Of a DNA stretch of 5,799 nt, positions 1-5,799 are shown in pieces. Source of the DNA: JBFKOL01 sp041628815 (GTDB taxonomy: Bacteria > Bacteroidota > Bacteroidia > Chitinophagales > Saprospiraceae); contig JBFKOL010000287.1 of NCBI GenBank assembly GCA_041628815.1, positions 1 to 5,799 on the forward strand, read 5' to 3'. The notes below the pieces were generated by a model. It did no database searches and was not told where the DNA came from. It saw only the letters and a list, made by a program, of their open reading frames with translations. Position 1 is the first letter of the stretch; each line of letters starts with the position of its first letter. Both the position numbers and the translations under genes were made by a program.

Positions 1-1680
1 ATGCGGAACACTCACGAACCGACGACTATGATGAATCTTTTCATTGCCGCCGCCCTGATATCCCTTGGATTTCTTCGGTTTACCATGGTGAGAAAAAACT
101 TACCTTTCTTTTGCAGTGACAAAAATATGGTCGTGATAATACTGGCTCTTTCTGTCATTTGTCTCGGGCTGTTTTTGGTCATCAACTTTTGTCACCCGCT
201 GAACCGATGGCTCAATCCTCTTACCTGTGCAAACCTGGCTTTTGCCTTCTACCTTGTCGGCTTTTACGGCCTCCGGATCATAGGAGCCAGACGACCGAGA
301 AACAAAAGGTTCTATCTCAGCGGCTTCTCTGTCATTTTTTGCATGGCCCTGTATGCCTTTTCCAGTGGACCGAGAAAGTCTTTTTATCGCATTGATACGA
401 CTGACAATACCATAGAAGCAAATGCGATTTACTTTGATGATAACAAGCGCCTCACACTTGATGCATATTTTCAAGGATGGATCCAGGCGCGATCGGGCTA
501 CATCGAAGATTATCTGAAAGAAAACGATACCTACCCCATATTCGTGGTATCTGCAGAAGGTGGAGGTTCAATGGCAGCGTATTGGGTTAATTTGATCCTT
601 GGAGCCATTCAAAAGGCTAATTCGGCATTTTACTCAAATCACTTGTTTGCAATGACCGGAGCATCGGGAGGAACGACGGGAAATGCCGTATTTTTCCTAT
701 TGAATGAAGTAGGGACCCCGCCCGATTCCATTCAAAGTCACGCCAAGGACATCTTTATAAAAAACTACTTGTCATCAGGAATAACAAGGCTTTTTGGGGC
801 GGACTTTTGGTCATCACTCCTGTTCATAGGGGGACTGGACCTCTTCGACAATCGCTCCGAAATACTCGAACGTCAATGGTCACGTGCCATAAAGCAGAAA
901 ACCGGTCACGATGCTGCCCACGCTTTCGACGATCCTCTGATGAAGTTCTGGTATGACGAAGGAACCCATGCCAGGCCTTCATTTCCTCCGCTTGTCATCT
1001 TTTCTACAACATACATTCAAAACAGTGGACCCGCACATTTTGCTCCCGTGAAATTGGATGATGCCTGGCCTCGATCCATTGATCTTCTCGAAGTTGTTCA
1101 CAGGCAGTACGGTGATCAGAAGACCGTGAAAATGTCATCTGCAAATGTCGCCAACGCAAGCTTTCCATATGTCAATAATACAACCTTTATCGATTCACTG
1201 GGCAATTTTGGCGATGCGGGTTACTACGACAATTTTGGAGGTCAGATGGCAACAAATATGGGCAAGCGATTGAAAAAAATAATTGAGACCGACACCTTGT
1301 ACCCATTCTCAAACCGGTTGAAGTTCATATCGTTGGTAGTCCAGAACAGCCGTATTGAGCCACCACCTCCCCCTTCCGGATCCGATGTACAAGCCCTTGC
1401 ACCTGTCATGGCAGCAAGCGGGGTAATGGGTGCATATTATTTCTACAATCGAGACCTCCTTTCCGAAGTTTATGATACAAGTTACTGGCTGGCACTGACA
1501 AAAGAGCGCGTCCTTCTCAACAATAAAGACACCGTCAATGTCCAGGTTCCGGTATCGAGATACTTGTCAGGGATCGCAATGGATGCAATGAAGGCTTCTG
1601 CAGATAAAAAGGTGCAAAATCCTCAAAGCACGCTTTCTGCTGTCATTCGTGCGATGCGCAGTCCTTCTGAAAACAATTAA
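1..1680 (+). CDS. Membrane-anchored patatin-like serine hydrolase (putative lipid acyl hydrolase)
   Basis: Likely hydrolyses acyl esters of membrane lipids with a Ser-Asp dyad. The N-terminal part has about four hydrophobic segments (roughly residues 11-28, 43-63, 76-95 and 105-120), followed by a soluble patatin-type domain from about residue 178. Visible signatures are the oxyanion loop EGGG (186-189), the nucleophile elbow GASGG with Ser222, a patatin-like NASFPY block (385-390), and the Asp motif GDAGYYDN with Asp405. The Arg that usually follows the glycine loop appears to be replaced by Met191. A run of five prolines lies at 454-458. The frame is open from the first base of the window; the ATG at 1 or the ATGs at 28 and 31 could start it, but the gene may extend further left. 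The stop is TAA. The fold call is good; the substrate and the side of the membrane on which the domain acts are unknown. It precedes the desaturase by 90 bases on the same strand and may share its transcript. Confidence 0.8.
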   Translation: MRNTHEPTTMMNLFIAAALISLGFLRFTMVRKNLPFFCSDKNMVVIILALSVICLGLFLVINFCHPLNRWLNPLTCANLAFAFYLVGFYGLRIIGARRPRNKRFYLSGFSVIFCMALYAFSSGPRKSFYRIDTTDNTIEANAIYFDDNKRLTLDAYFQGWIQARSGYIEDYLKENDTYPIFVVSAEGGGSMAAYWVNLILGAIQKANSAFYSNHLFAMTGASGGTTGNAVFFLLNEVGTPPDSIQSHAKDIFIKNYLSSGITRLFGADFWSSLLFIGGLDLFDNRSEILERQWSRAIKQKTGHDAAHAFDDPLMKFWYDEGTHARPSFPPLVIFSTTYIQNSGPAHFAPVKLDDAWPRSIDLLEVVHRQYGDQKTVKMSSANVANASFPYVNNTTFIDSLGNFGDAGYYDNFGGQMATNMGKRLKKIIETDTLYPFSNRLKFISLVVQNSRIEPPPPPSGSDVQALAPVMAASGVMGAYYFYNRDLLSEVYDTSYWLALTKERVLLNNKDTVNVQVPVSRYLSGIAMDAMKASADKKVQNPQSTLSAVIRAMRSPSENN

Positions 1681-1770
1681 AAGTAGCAATGACGTATCAT
1701 TCGTTATATTTATCCTCCCGGGAAAAACCTGAAGCTGTAAAATCAAAGAATAGTAAACCACTGGAAAAGA
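1681..1770. other. Intergenic gap with two short dyads
   Basis: This is the only sizeable non-coding stretch. It holds an inverted repeat AATGA-CGTA-TCATT at 1688-1701, right after the hydrolase stop, and a perfect 8-base palindrome TCCCGGGA at 1716-1723. Neither forms a convincing intrinsic terminator: the first stem is AT-rich and only 5 bp, and no T tract follows either. I see no clear -35/-10 pair and no TAnnTTTG-type Bacteroidota promoter. A weak purine-rich stretch (GGAAAAGA, 1763-1770) abuts the GTG at 1771. The lack of a terminator is compatible with read-through from the hydrolase gene into the desaturase gene. Confidence 0.3.
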
Positions 1771-2856
1771 GTGAATCATCGTATGCTGGAGGTCGCAAAA
1801 TACCATTATGATATCGCCGATAAAGAAATTTACCTCTCATTGAAACAAAAGGTAAATGACTATTTCGGTTCACAAGGCATAGACAAGTATGGAAACCTTT
1901 TCGTGCTATCTAAGTCCATTTTGCTGGCTGCAGCAGCTGTCCTGGCATATATAGCCATGCTGTCAGCCGGAACCTGGTGGCTCTATACGGTCTGTTTTTT
2001 CTTGTTTCTCTCATTCAAGCTTATCATAGGTATGACCGCTGGCCATGATGCAGCACATGGGTGTCTCAGCGGGAATAAGAAAATTGACCACATTCTTTTT
2101 CACGGCATCTTTATGATGAATGGGATTAACCCGGGGCCATGGAAAGAGAAACACAACAAGTCGCACCACTCGTTTCCCAACGTGCACGAGTACGACAGCG
2201 ATATGGAGCTGAGCAGCCTGATCTATCTTTCTACGGCACAGAAAAAATACAGTCTTCACCGTTTTCAACACATTTATGCTCCAATTCTTTACCTATGCTT
2301 TACCCTTGGATGGATCTATTTCTTCGACTTCGTTTATCATTTCAAAAAGAATCAGGGTAACCTCGTCATGAAGGGGAACTGGTCCCGGCTGCCTGCCATC
2401 CTTATCATCAAACTCTTTGACCTGGCAGTATGTCTGCTGATCCCGCTGTGGTTTGCCCAAATTGCAGATTTTCAAATTATCCTCGGTTTCCTGGCAGCTC
2501 ATGCCATGGTTTCACTTCTTTTGAGTTTTACCTTTTTCATGTCTCACCACGTCATGGAAGCACAATATGCCGAAACTGTAGAACCCAATACCATTACATC
2601 GTCCTGGCTGCGTCACCAGGTCGATACCACTGTCGACTTTCACGGTGAAAGCAAGGTGGCGAATTTTTTCTTCGGTGGATTTCATGCGCATACGGCACAT
2701 CACCTGTTTCCCGGAATTTGCCATGTGCACTATCCTGCAATCACCTCCATCATAAGAGGGATCCTCGAACAAAATGACCTTAATTATCGATCCATCCCGT
2801 TTCACAGGGGTATCCTGTCACATCTGCAGCTCCTCAAAAAACAGGGTGCTTCATGA
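1771..2856 (+). CDS. Membrane fatty acid desaturase (acyl-CoA/acyl-lipid type)
   Basis: Integral-membrane di-iron desaturase (FA_desaturase family) expected to introduce a double bond into a fatty acyl chain using O2 and electrons from a separate donor. All three histidine boxes are present: HDAAH (92-96), HNKSHH (128-133) and HTAHH (307-311). The third sits in the block GGFHAHTAHHLFPGICHVHY, which resembles linoleoyl-CoA/front-end desaturases, but with His307 where front-end enzymes usually have Gln. A further SHH occurs at 258-260 and an HQVDTT motif at 282-287. Hydrophobic stretches lie near 48-66, 69-90, 168-188, 208-228 and 232-256, giving the usual two hairpin pairs. No cytochrome b5 domain is fused. 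At 361 residues it is a normal length. The start is uncertain: GTG at 1771 (weak purine stretch adjacent) or ATG at 1783. The stop overlaps the next gene's start in ATGA. A hydroxylase or a desaturase acting on another lipid class is possible; regiospecificity cannot be read from sequence. Confidence 0.9.
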   Translation: MNHRMLEVAKYHYDIADKEIYLSLKQKVNDYFGSQGIDKYGNLFVLSKSILLAAAAVLAYIAMLSAGTWWLYTVCFFLFLSFKLIIGMTAGHDAAHGCLSGNKKIDHILFHGIFMMNGINPGPWKEKHNKSHHSFPNVHEYDSDMELSSLIYLSTAQKKYSLHRFQHIYAPILYLCFTLGWIYFFDFVYHFKKNQGNLVMKGNWSRLPAILIIKLFDLAVCLLIPLWFAQIADFQIILGFLAAHAMVSLLLSFTFFMSHHVMEAQYAETVEPNTITSSWLRHQVDTTVDFHGESKVANFFFGGFHAHTAHHLFPGICHVHYPAITSIIRGILEQNDLNYRSIPFHRGILSHLQLLKKQGAS

Positions 2857-3542
2857 AGGTCTTACTGTCCATTCACGACACCACACCCTATTTTGAAAAG
2901 GAAATTTCCATTCTTGCCGAAAAGCTGGCCGATTACAAAAAATCATGGCTCATAACGCCGCTTTGGGATGGGAAATATCATTTCCAATCCGCTTTTACTT
3001 CCGTCCTCAAAGGAGATGAGAAAATATTACATGGTCTGACACACCGCGGCAAAAGCGACTTATTCAGTACAGTGCTCTTTTTAAACAACAATTTGTCCCG
3101 TGAGCTGCGGGGGTTGAACAGGTCGGAAACAGCGGATAACCTGAAGCGCGGAATATCCCTGTTTGAAGACTCTTTTGCCCAGCCTCCGAAGGGATACATT
3201 CCTCCCAACTGGTACCACAACAGGTATTCCCTCGATCTTTTGCGCGAGCTGGGGTTTTCATTTACTGAAACATGGACGTCAGTACTTGGCTTCGATAAAA
3301 ACACATCTTTCCGCACATTGCCCATGAGCTTCGACTACGGCAAGAACTTCCTTCTCAGCCGATTTTGTTTGTGGTACAGCAGGATGCAGATCGAACATAC
3401 CAAACCCGACCTGATCAGGTTTGCCGTCCATCCCCAGGATATCAATCATGGATACCTAGACCCCATCATGTCCCGTATCCGGAAAATAAAAGAGAGTGGA
3501 TACCGGTTTTACTCCTATGAAGAGATCACGACATCCCCATGA
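2853..3542 (+). CDS. DUF2334 / polysaccharide-deacetylase-like protein
   Basis: Resembles the DUF2334 branch of the NodB-like polysaccharide deacetylase superfamily, metal-dependent enzymes that remove acetyl groups from sugars. Visible motifs are an N-terminal SIHDTTP (6-12) in place of the classical TFDDGP, keeping the metal-binding Asp9; LHGLTHRG with His60 and His64 as the HxxxH metal ligands; IPPNWYHN (116-123), resembling motif 3; and a late HP (His193-Pro194) before the C-terminal helix. The 229 residues are one compact domain with no signal peptide or membrane segment, so it should act in the cytoplasm, perhaps on a membrane-bound or nucleotide-linked intermediate. Its ATG lies within the desaturase stop (ATGA overlap) and its own stop overlaps the glycosyltransferase start in the same way, so all three are probably translationally coupled. 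The substrate is not known, and many DUF2334 members are uncharacterised. Confidence 0.75.
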   Translation: MKVLLSIHDTTPYFEKEISILAEKLADYKKSWLITPLWDGKYHFQSAFTSVLKGDEKILHGLTHRGKSDLFSTVLFLNNNLSRELRGLNRSETADNLKRGISLFEDSFAQPPKGYIPPNWYHNRYSLDLLRELGFSFTETWTSVLGFDKNTSFRTLPMSFDYGKNFLLSRFCLWYSRMQIEHTKPDLIRFAVHPQDINHGYLDPIMSRIRKIKESGYRFYSYEEITTSP

Positions 3543-4279
3543 TTTCAATTGTAATACCCACGCTGAATGAGGAAGCGTATATCGCCAAAACGCTTGAAAG
3601 CCTTCTCAACCAGGAAAAGGTATTGGAAATCATCTTGGTAGATGCGCATTCCGATGACGGCACAGTGAGAATTGCCCAGTCCATTGCTGATAAAATGCAT
3701 CTTCCATTGCGCGTAATTACATCTCCCGTACGCGATGTTGGTAAGCAGCGCAACCTGGCGGCCGCCCAATGCAGGGGAGAATGGATCCTGTTTCTCGATG
3801 CCGATGTCCTCCTTCCTGCGGAGTTCACTTCAAAAGCCCTGACCGAATTGGAAAAACGCAAACTCAAACTCGCTGGCACACCCTTTTTTGCTTCAGAACC
3901 TGCCACTTTCTACAGGATCGTATATTGGCTCTATGCAAGGGTACTGTTTCCCATCATCAGAATCTTTATCCCCGTGCTTCACGGCTGCTCACTTTTCGTA
4001 CAAATGGACCTGCACAAACGTACGGGAGGTTTCAGAGAAGGGGTGACTTTCGAAGACTATGATTATTCGAGGAGGGCGGCACAGATTGCTAAGTCTGGAG
4101 TTCTCCGCGATGTATATGTCCGCACTTCTGCCAGGAGATTCTACAACGCATCTGCTGCCGACAACTGGGAATTGATTCGGGGGACCGCCATCTCACTGTT
4201 GCAAAACCGTGCCGTGGCAAAAGAAGATCTGGCCAGGTACCAGAAAAAAACTGGCAAGCACGGTTCACCCAGGTTTTGA
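3539..4279 (+). CDS. Family 2 glycosyltransferase
   Basis: GT-A fold glycosyltransferase of family 2 that should transfer a sugar from a nucleotide sugar to an as yet unknown lipid or glycan acceptor. The nucleotide-binding start SIVIPTLNEE (3-12) is classical; it is followed by VDAHSDDGT (34-42), the metal-binding LFLDADVLLP with DAD at 87-89, and a late acceptor/catalytic-base region TGGFREGVTFEDYDYSRR with the acidic cluster at 172-175. A SARRF motif (197-201) near the C-terminus is common in this group. A hydrophobic stretch at about 125-146 may seat the enzyme on the membrane. At 246 residues it is a short, single-domain member without a C-terminal membrane hairpin. It is the last gene of the coupled set with the desaturase and the deacetylase-like gene (ATGA overlap at 3539-3542), and it ends 9 bases from the stop of the convergent dehydratase gene. 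Sugar and acceptor specificity cannot be inferred. Confidence 0.88.
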   Translation: MISIVIPTLNEEAYIAKTLESLLNQEKVLEIILVDAHSDDGTVRIAQSIADKMHLPLRVITSPVRDVGKQRNLAAAQCRGEWILFLDADVLLPAEFTSKALTELEKRKLKLAGTPFFASEPATFYRIVYWLYARVLFPIIRIFIPVLHGCSLFVQMDLHKRTGGFREGVTFEDYDYSRRAAQIAKSGVLRDVYVRTSARRFYNASAADNWELIRGTAISLLQNRAVAKEDLARYQKKTGKHGSPRF

Positions 4280-4288
4280 ACGGCGCCA

Positions 4289-5323
4289 TCACCGCAAAAT
4301 AAATCCATCCCGGAAGGGATCTTCTTTTTCCAACAACCAAGTATTTTTCCCGGTGTAATAGGCCAATCCTGATACCCTGGGCATCACTGCCCGGTATCCG
4401 CCATAGTCGACGATACTCTCAATTTCTACGGAAAGGGTGCTCCCGGTAATACTTTCGACGGTCATCATCCCTTCATCAGGAAGGCGCCCATTGGCATATT
4501 CAATGGCAATTCTGCCGGAAATCCCCGATCCTGTAGCACAACGATCGAGTTCGCCGTCGGCAAATACACACACATTGCGTGAATGGATTTCTTTTTCCCG
4601 TGCATTTCCTATGAAAATGACACCATATAAAAAACTAAGATCGGGTTGGTACGGATGTTTTGTCTCCACCCCATGGGTCATTAGATGATCTTTGATCAGG
4701 CGGCCAGCCTTGATGAGCTCCTGGAGCTCCCGTCCATCCAACGAAAAGCCAATACGAGAGGCTTCTACATAGGCGTAAAAAGCACCTCCGTAAGCCAGGT
4801 CATATTGCAATAGCCCGAATGGTTCTACATGGGTCGTATAGCTGCCCACATAAAATGAAGGCACATTGATGAATGAAACTTTTTCCACTGCCCCGTCAAC
4901 AAGGTGAACTTCCACTTTTACTTGCCCGCACGGCGCATCAATATTGAACCTGGTGACCGGCTCTACTGCTTTGACCCATCCCAGATCAACAGCGGCCCTG
5001 CCCAGGGCAATGGTGGCGTGTCCGCACATCGTGCTGTAGCCTTCATTGTGCATAAAAAGAACGCCAAAAGCAGAGTCCTCCCTCTCAGCTTCCACCCGCA
5101 TCAGACCGTACATGTCGGCATGACCACGCGGCTCCCACATGATAGCCTTTCTGTAATGATCGAATTCACTTTTCATACGGCGGCGCACTTCCAGGACCGG
5201 CAGTCCTGGGAAAGAAGGAAATCCATGTAGGACTATTCTCAAAGGCTCACCGCCCGTATGCATGTCGAGCGTCTCAATGATCCGGTCGCTTCTCCCTAAT
5301 ATGTGGTCAATCCCTGTTTTCAT
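4289..5323 (-). CDS. trans-3-hydroxy-L-proline dehydratase (proline racemase superfamily)
   Basis: Predicted to dehydrate trans-3-hydroxy-L-proline to delta-1-pyrroline-2-carboxylate (EC 4.2.1.77), a cytoplasmic step in hydroxyproline use. The whole 344-residue protein fits the proline racemase fold. Visible motifs are DMHTGGEPLR (20-29) near the N-terminus, the first catalytic block MCGHAT with Cys100, a FNIDAPCG-like segment (126-133), and the second catalytic block DRCATGSG (260-267). In racemases and 4-hydroxyproline epimerases the residue before G-T/S-G is a second Cys; here it is Thr264, the pattern of the human-type and bacterial 3-hydroxyproline dehydratases. This argues against proline racemase and 4-hydroxyproline 2-epimerase. 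Ser-Pro of the usual DRSPTGSG is replaced by Cys262-Ala263. The ATG at 5323 overlaps the end of the upstream reductase-like gene by 17 bases and has no clear Shine-Dalgarno, so translation is probably coupled. The neighbour enzyme supports the assignment. Confidence 0.85.
   Translation of the reverse strand: MKTGIDHILGRSDRIIETLDMHTGGEPLRIVLHGFPSFPGLPVLEVRRRMKSEFDHYRKAIMWEPRGHADMYGLMRVEAEREDSAFGVLFMHNEGYSTMCGHATIALGRAAVDLGWVKAVEPVTRFNIDAPCGQVKVEVHLVDGAVEKVSFINVPSFYVGSYTTHVEPFGLLQYDLAYGGAFYAYVEASRIGFSLDGRELQELIKAGRLIKDHLMTHGVETKHPYQPDLSFLYGVIFIGNAREKEIHSRNVCVFADGELDRCATGSGISGRIAIEYANGRLPDEGMMTVESITGSTLSVEIESIVDYGGYRAVMPRVSGLAYYTGKNTWLLEKEDPFRDGFILR
4307..4329 (+). terminator. Possible intrinsic terminator for the + strand genes
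   Basis: ATCCC (4307-4311) and GGGAT (4316-4320) form a 5-bp stem closed by the stable GNRA-type loop GGAA, followed at once by CTTCTTTTT. It begins 28 bases after the glycosyltransferase stop and lies in antisense within the last codons of the convergent dehydratase gene. The stem is short, and the same bases encode the DPFRDG segment of the dehydratase, so chance cannot be excluded. Confidence 0.35.
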
Positions 5324-5799
5324 ATAAAAAAACTGCTAGAGCAAGGTCAGATCGCGCATTTCCCACGGATTTGAAAACCGTCTTTTGTGCATCACCGACT
5401 TCAAATCCCGGAGAGACCATTCGCGGCAAATCGGCATTTACGTCCTTACGATTTATGACCCCATTGTTGATAGGCAAAATCAGATCCCCCGATTCTTCCA
5501 ATGCGTGGTAGTCATCAACGCAAATAAAGGCATTGCGCATTACATCGTCGTCGGCCTCCCTCGTATGAGGCTGAAACGATCCAACGAGGTCGACATGTAC
5601 AGACTTTTTTAGTTGCCGACCATGCACTATGGGCTTTTCGGAATAGGTAGCCGTGCTGACCACATCCGCCACCTTCAAGCCTTCATTGACGTCGGTAATA
5701 GTACGTACCCCTGAATGGTAAGTCTTGAGTTCCTCGCATCTTTTCTGTGCTTTACGACTGTCTCTACCCCAAATCAGGACCTCGTCGTATTGGCGAACG
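5307..5799 (-). CDS. Ornithine cyclodeaminase/mu-crystallin family protein, probable delta-1-pyrroline-2-carboxylate reductase (5' part beyond window)
   Basis: C-terminal half (163 visible residues, against a usual total of about 310-330) of an NAD(P)-dependent enzyme of the ornithine cyclodeaminase/mu-crystallin family. The frame is open to the right edge, so the start and the GxGxQ nucleotide-binding loop lie outside; the TTG at 5678 is an internal Leu codon, not a start. Visible parts, numbered from the edge, are the Rossmann strand VLIWGRDSRKAQ (7-18), the family block ADVVSTAT (44-51), and HVDLVGSFQPHTREADD, ending with KSVGNARSDLA before the C-terminus. True ornithine cyclodeaminases have a catalytic Asp in a GGDCPGKTE-type loop; here the loop reads GSFQPHTRE, with Phe at that place, which fits an imine reductase. 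Overlapping the dehydratase gene by 17 bases, it would reduce that enzyme's product to L-proline. The family call is firm; the exact substrate is inferred from context. Confidence 0.82.
   Translation of the reverse strand, partial: VRQYDEVLIWGRDSRKAQKRCEELKTYHSGVRTITDVNEGLKVADVVSTATYSEKPIVHGRQLKKSVHVDLVGSFQPHTREADDDVMRNAFICVDDYHALEESGDLILPINNGVINRKDVNADLPRMVSPGFEVGDAQKTVFKSVGNARSDLALAVFLYENRD

Noticed and set aside
2512..2805. Open frame on the - strand opposite the desaturase
   Set aside because: It lies wholly antisense to a desaturase with all three histidine boxes, and its translation shows no recognisable domain; it is a shadow frame.
3526..3906. 126-codon open frame on the - strand opposite the glycosyltransferase
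   Set aside because: It is antisense to the conserved nucleotide-binding part of the glycosyltransferase, and its Ser/Arg-rich translation is typical of a shadow frame.
4240..4267. Possible - strand terminator for the dehydratase gene (T tract opposite A7 at 4244-4250, with a GTTCA/TGAAC dyad at 4263-4281)
   Set aside because: The dyad has a 9-base loop and only 5 bp, and is separated from the T tract by about 12 bases, so it does not form a proper intrinsic terminator.
4904..5230. 108-codon open frame on the + strand opposite the dehydratase
   Set aside because: It is fully antisense to the conserved first half of the dehydratase, and nothing in its translation resembles a known family.
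4289..5323. Proline racemase or 4-hydroxyproline 2-epimerase
   Set aside because: Both need two catalytic cysteines; the second position is Thr264, so the dehydratase assignment fits better.
5676..5678. TTG as the start of the reductase-like gene
   Set aside because: The same frame continues to the right edge and encodes recognisable Rossmann-fold sequence (VLIWGRDSRKAQ), so the gene begins outside the window and this codon is an internal Leu.
5307..5799. True ornithine cyclodeaminase
   Set aside because: The loop that carries the catalytic Asp in cyclodeaminases reads GSFQPHTRE here, and the gene neighbour makes a pyrroline-2-carboxylate product.

Overview
The window carries six protein genes and almost no non-coding DNA. 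Four genes lie on the + strand (positions 1-4279) and two on the - strand (4289 to the right edge), converging across a gap of only 9 bases. No RNA gene, insertion sequence, CRISPR array or origin was seen. The source looks like a bacterium of moderate GC content, probably of the Bacteroidota or a related group. Reasons are the style of the desaturase, the near absence of Shine-Dalgarno sequences even at clear starts, and the membrane-anchored patatin-like protein. This assignment is inference and only moderately secure.

Plus strand: a four-helix membrane-anchored patatin-like serine hydrolase (1-1680, possibly longer to the left) is followed after 90 bases by three tightly coupled genes. These encode a three-histidine-box membrane fatty acid desaturase (1771-2856), a cytoplasmic DUF2334/polysaccharide-deacetylase-like protein (2853-3542) and a family 2 glycosyltransferase (3539-4279). 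Both internal junctions are 4-base ATGA overlaps, so the three are almost certainly co-translated. Taken together (acyl hydrolase, acyl desaturase, deacetylase-like enzyme, glycosyltransferase), they suggest a module that makes or remodels a membrane glycolipid. No product is known from the sequence, and this is the most interesting hypothesis in the window.

Minus strand: a gene of the ornithine cyclodeaminase/mu-crystallin family (its 5' part lies beyond the right edge) overlaps by 17 bases a proline-racemase-superfamily gene. That second enzyme has Cys at the first catalytic position and Thr at the second, the signature of trans-3-hydroxy-L-proline dehydratase. The upstream enzyme lacks the Asp of true ornithine cyclodeaminases and fits a delta-1-pyrroline-2-carboxylate reductase. 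The pair would convert trans-3-hydroxy-L-proline to L-proline in two steps. This pathway is described in other organisms, so it is a sound functional call rather than a new system.

The only non-coding stretches are 1681-1770 and 4280-4288. A possible intrinsic terminator for the + strand genes sits inside the 3' end of the convergent dehydratase gene.
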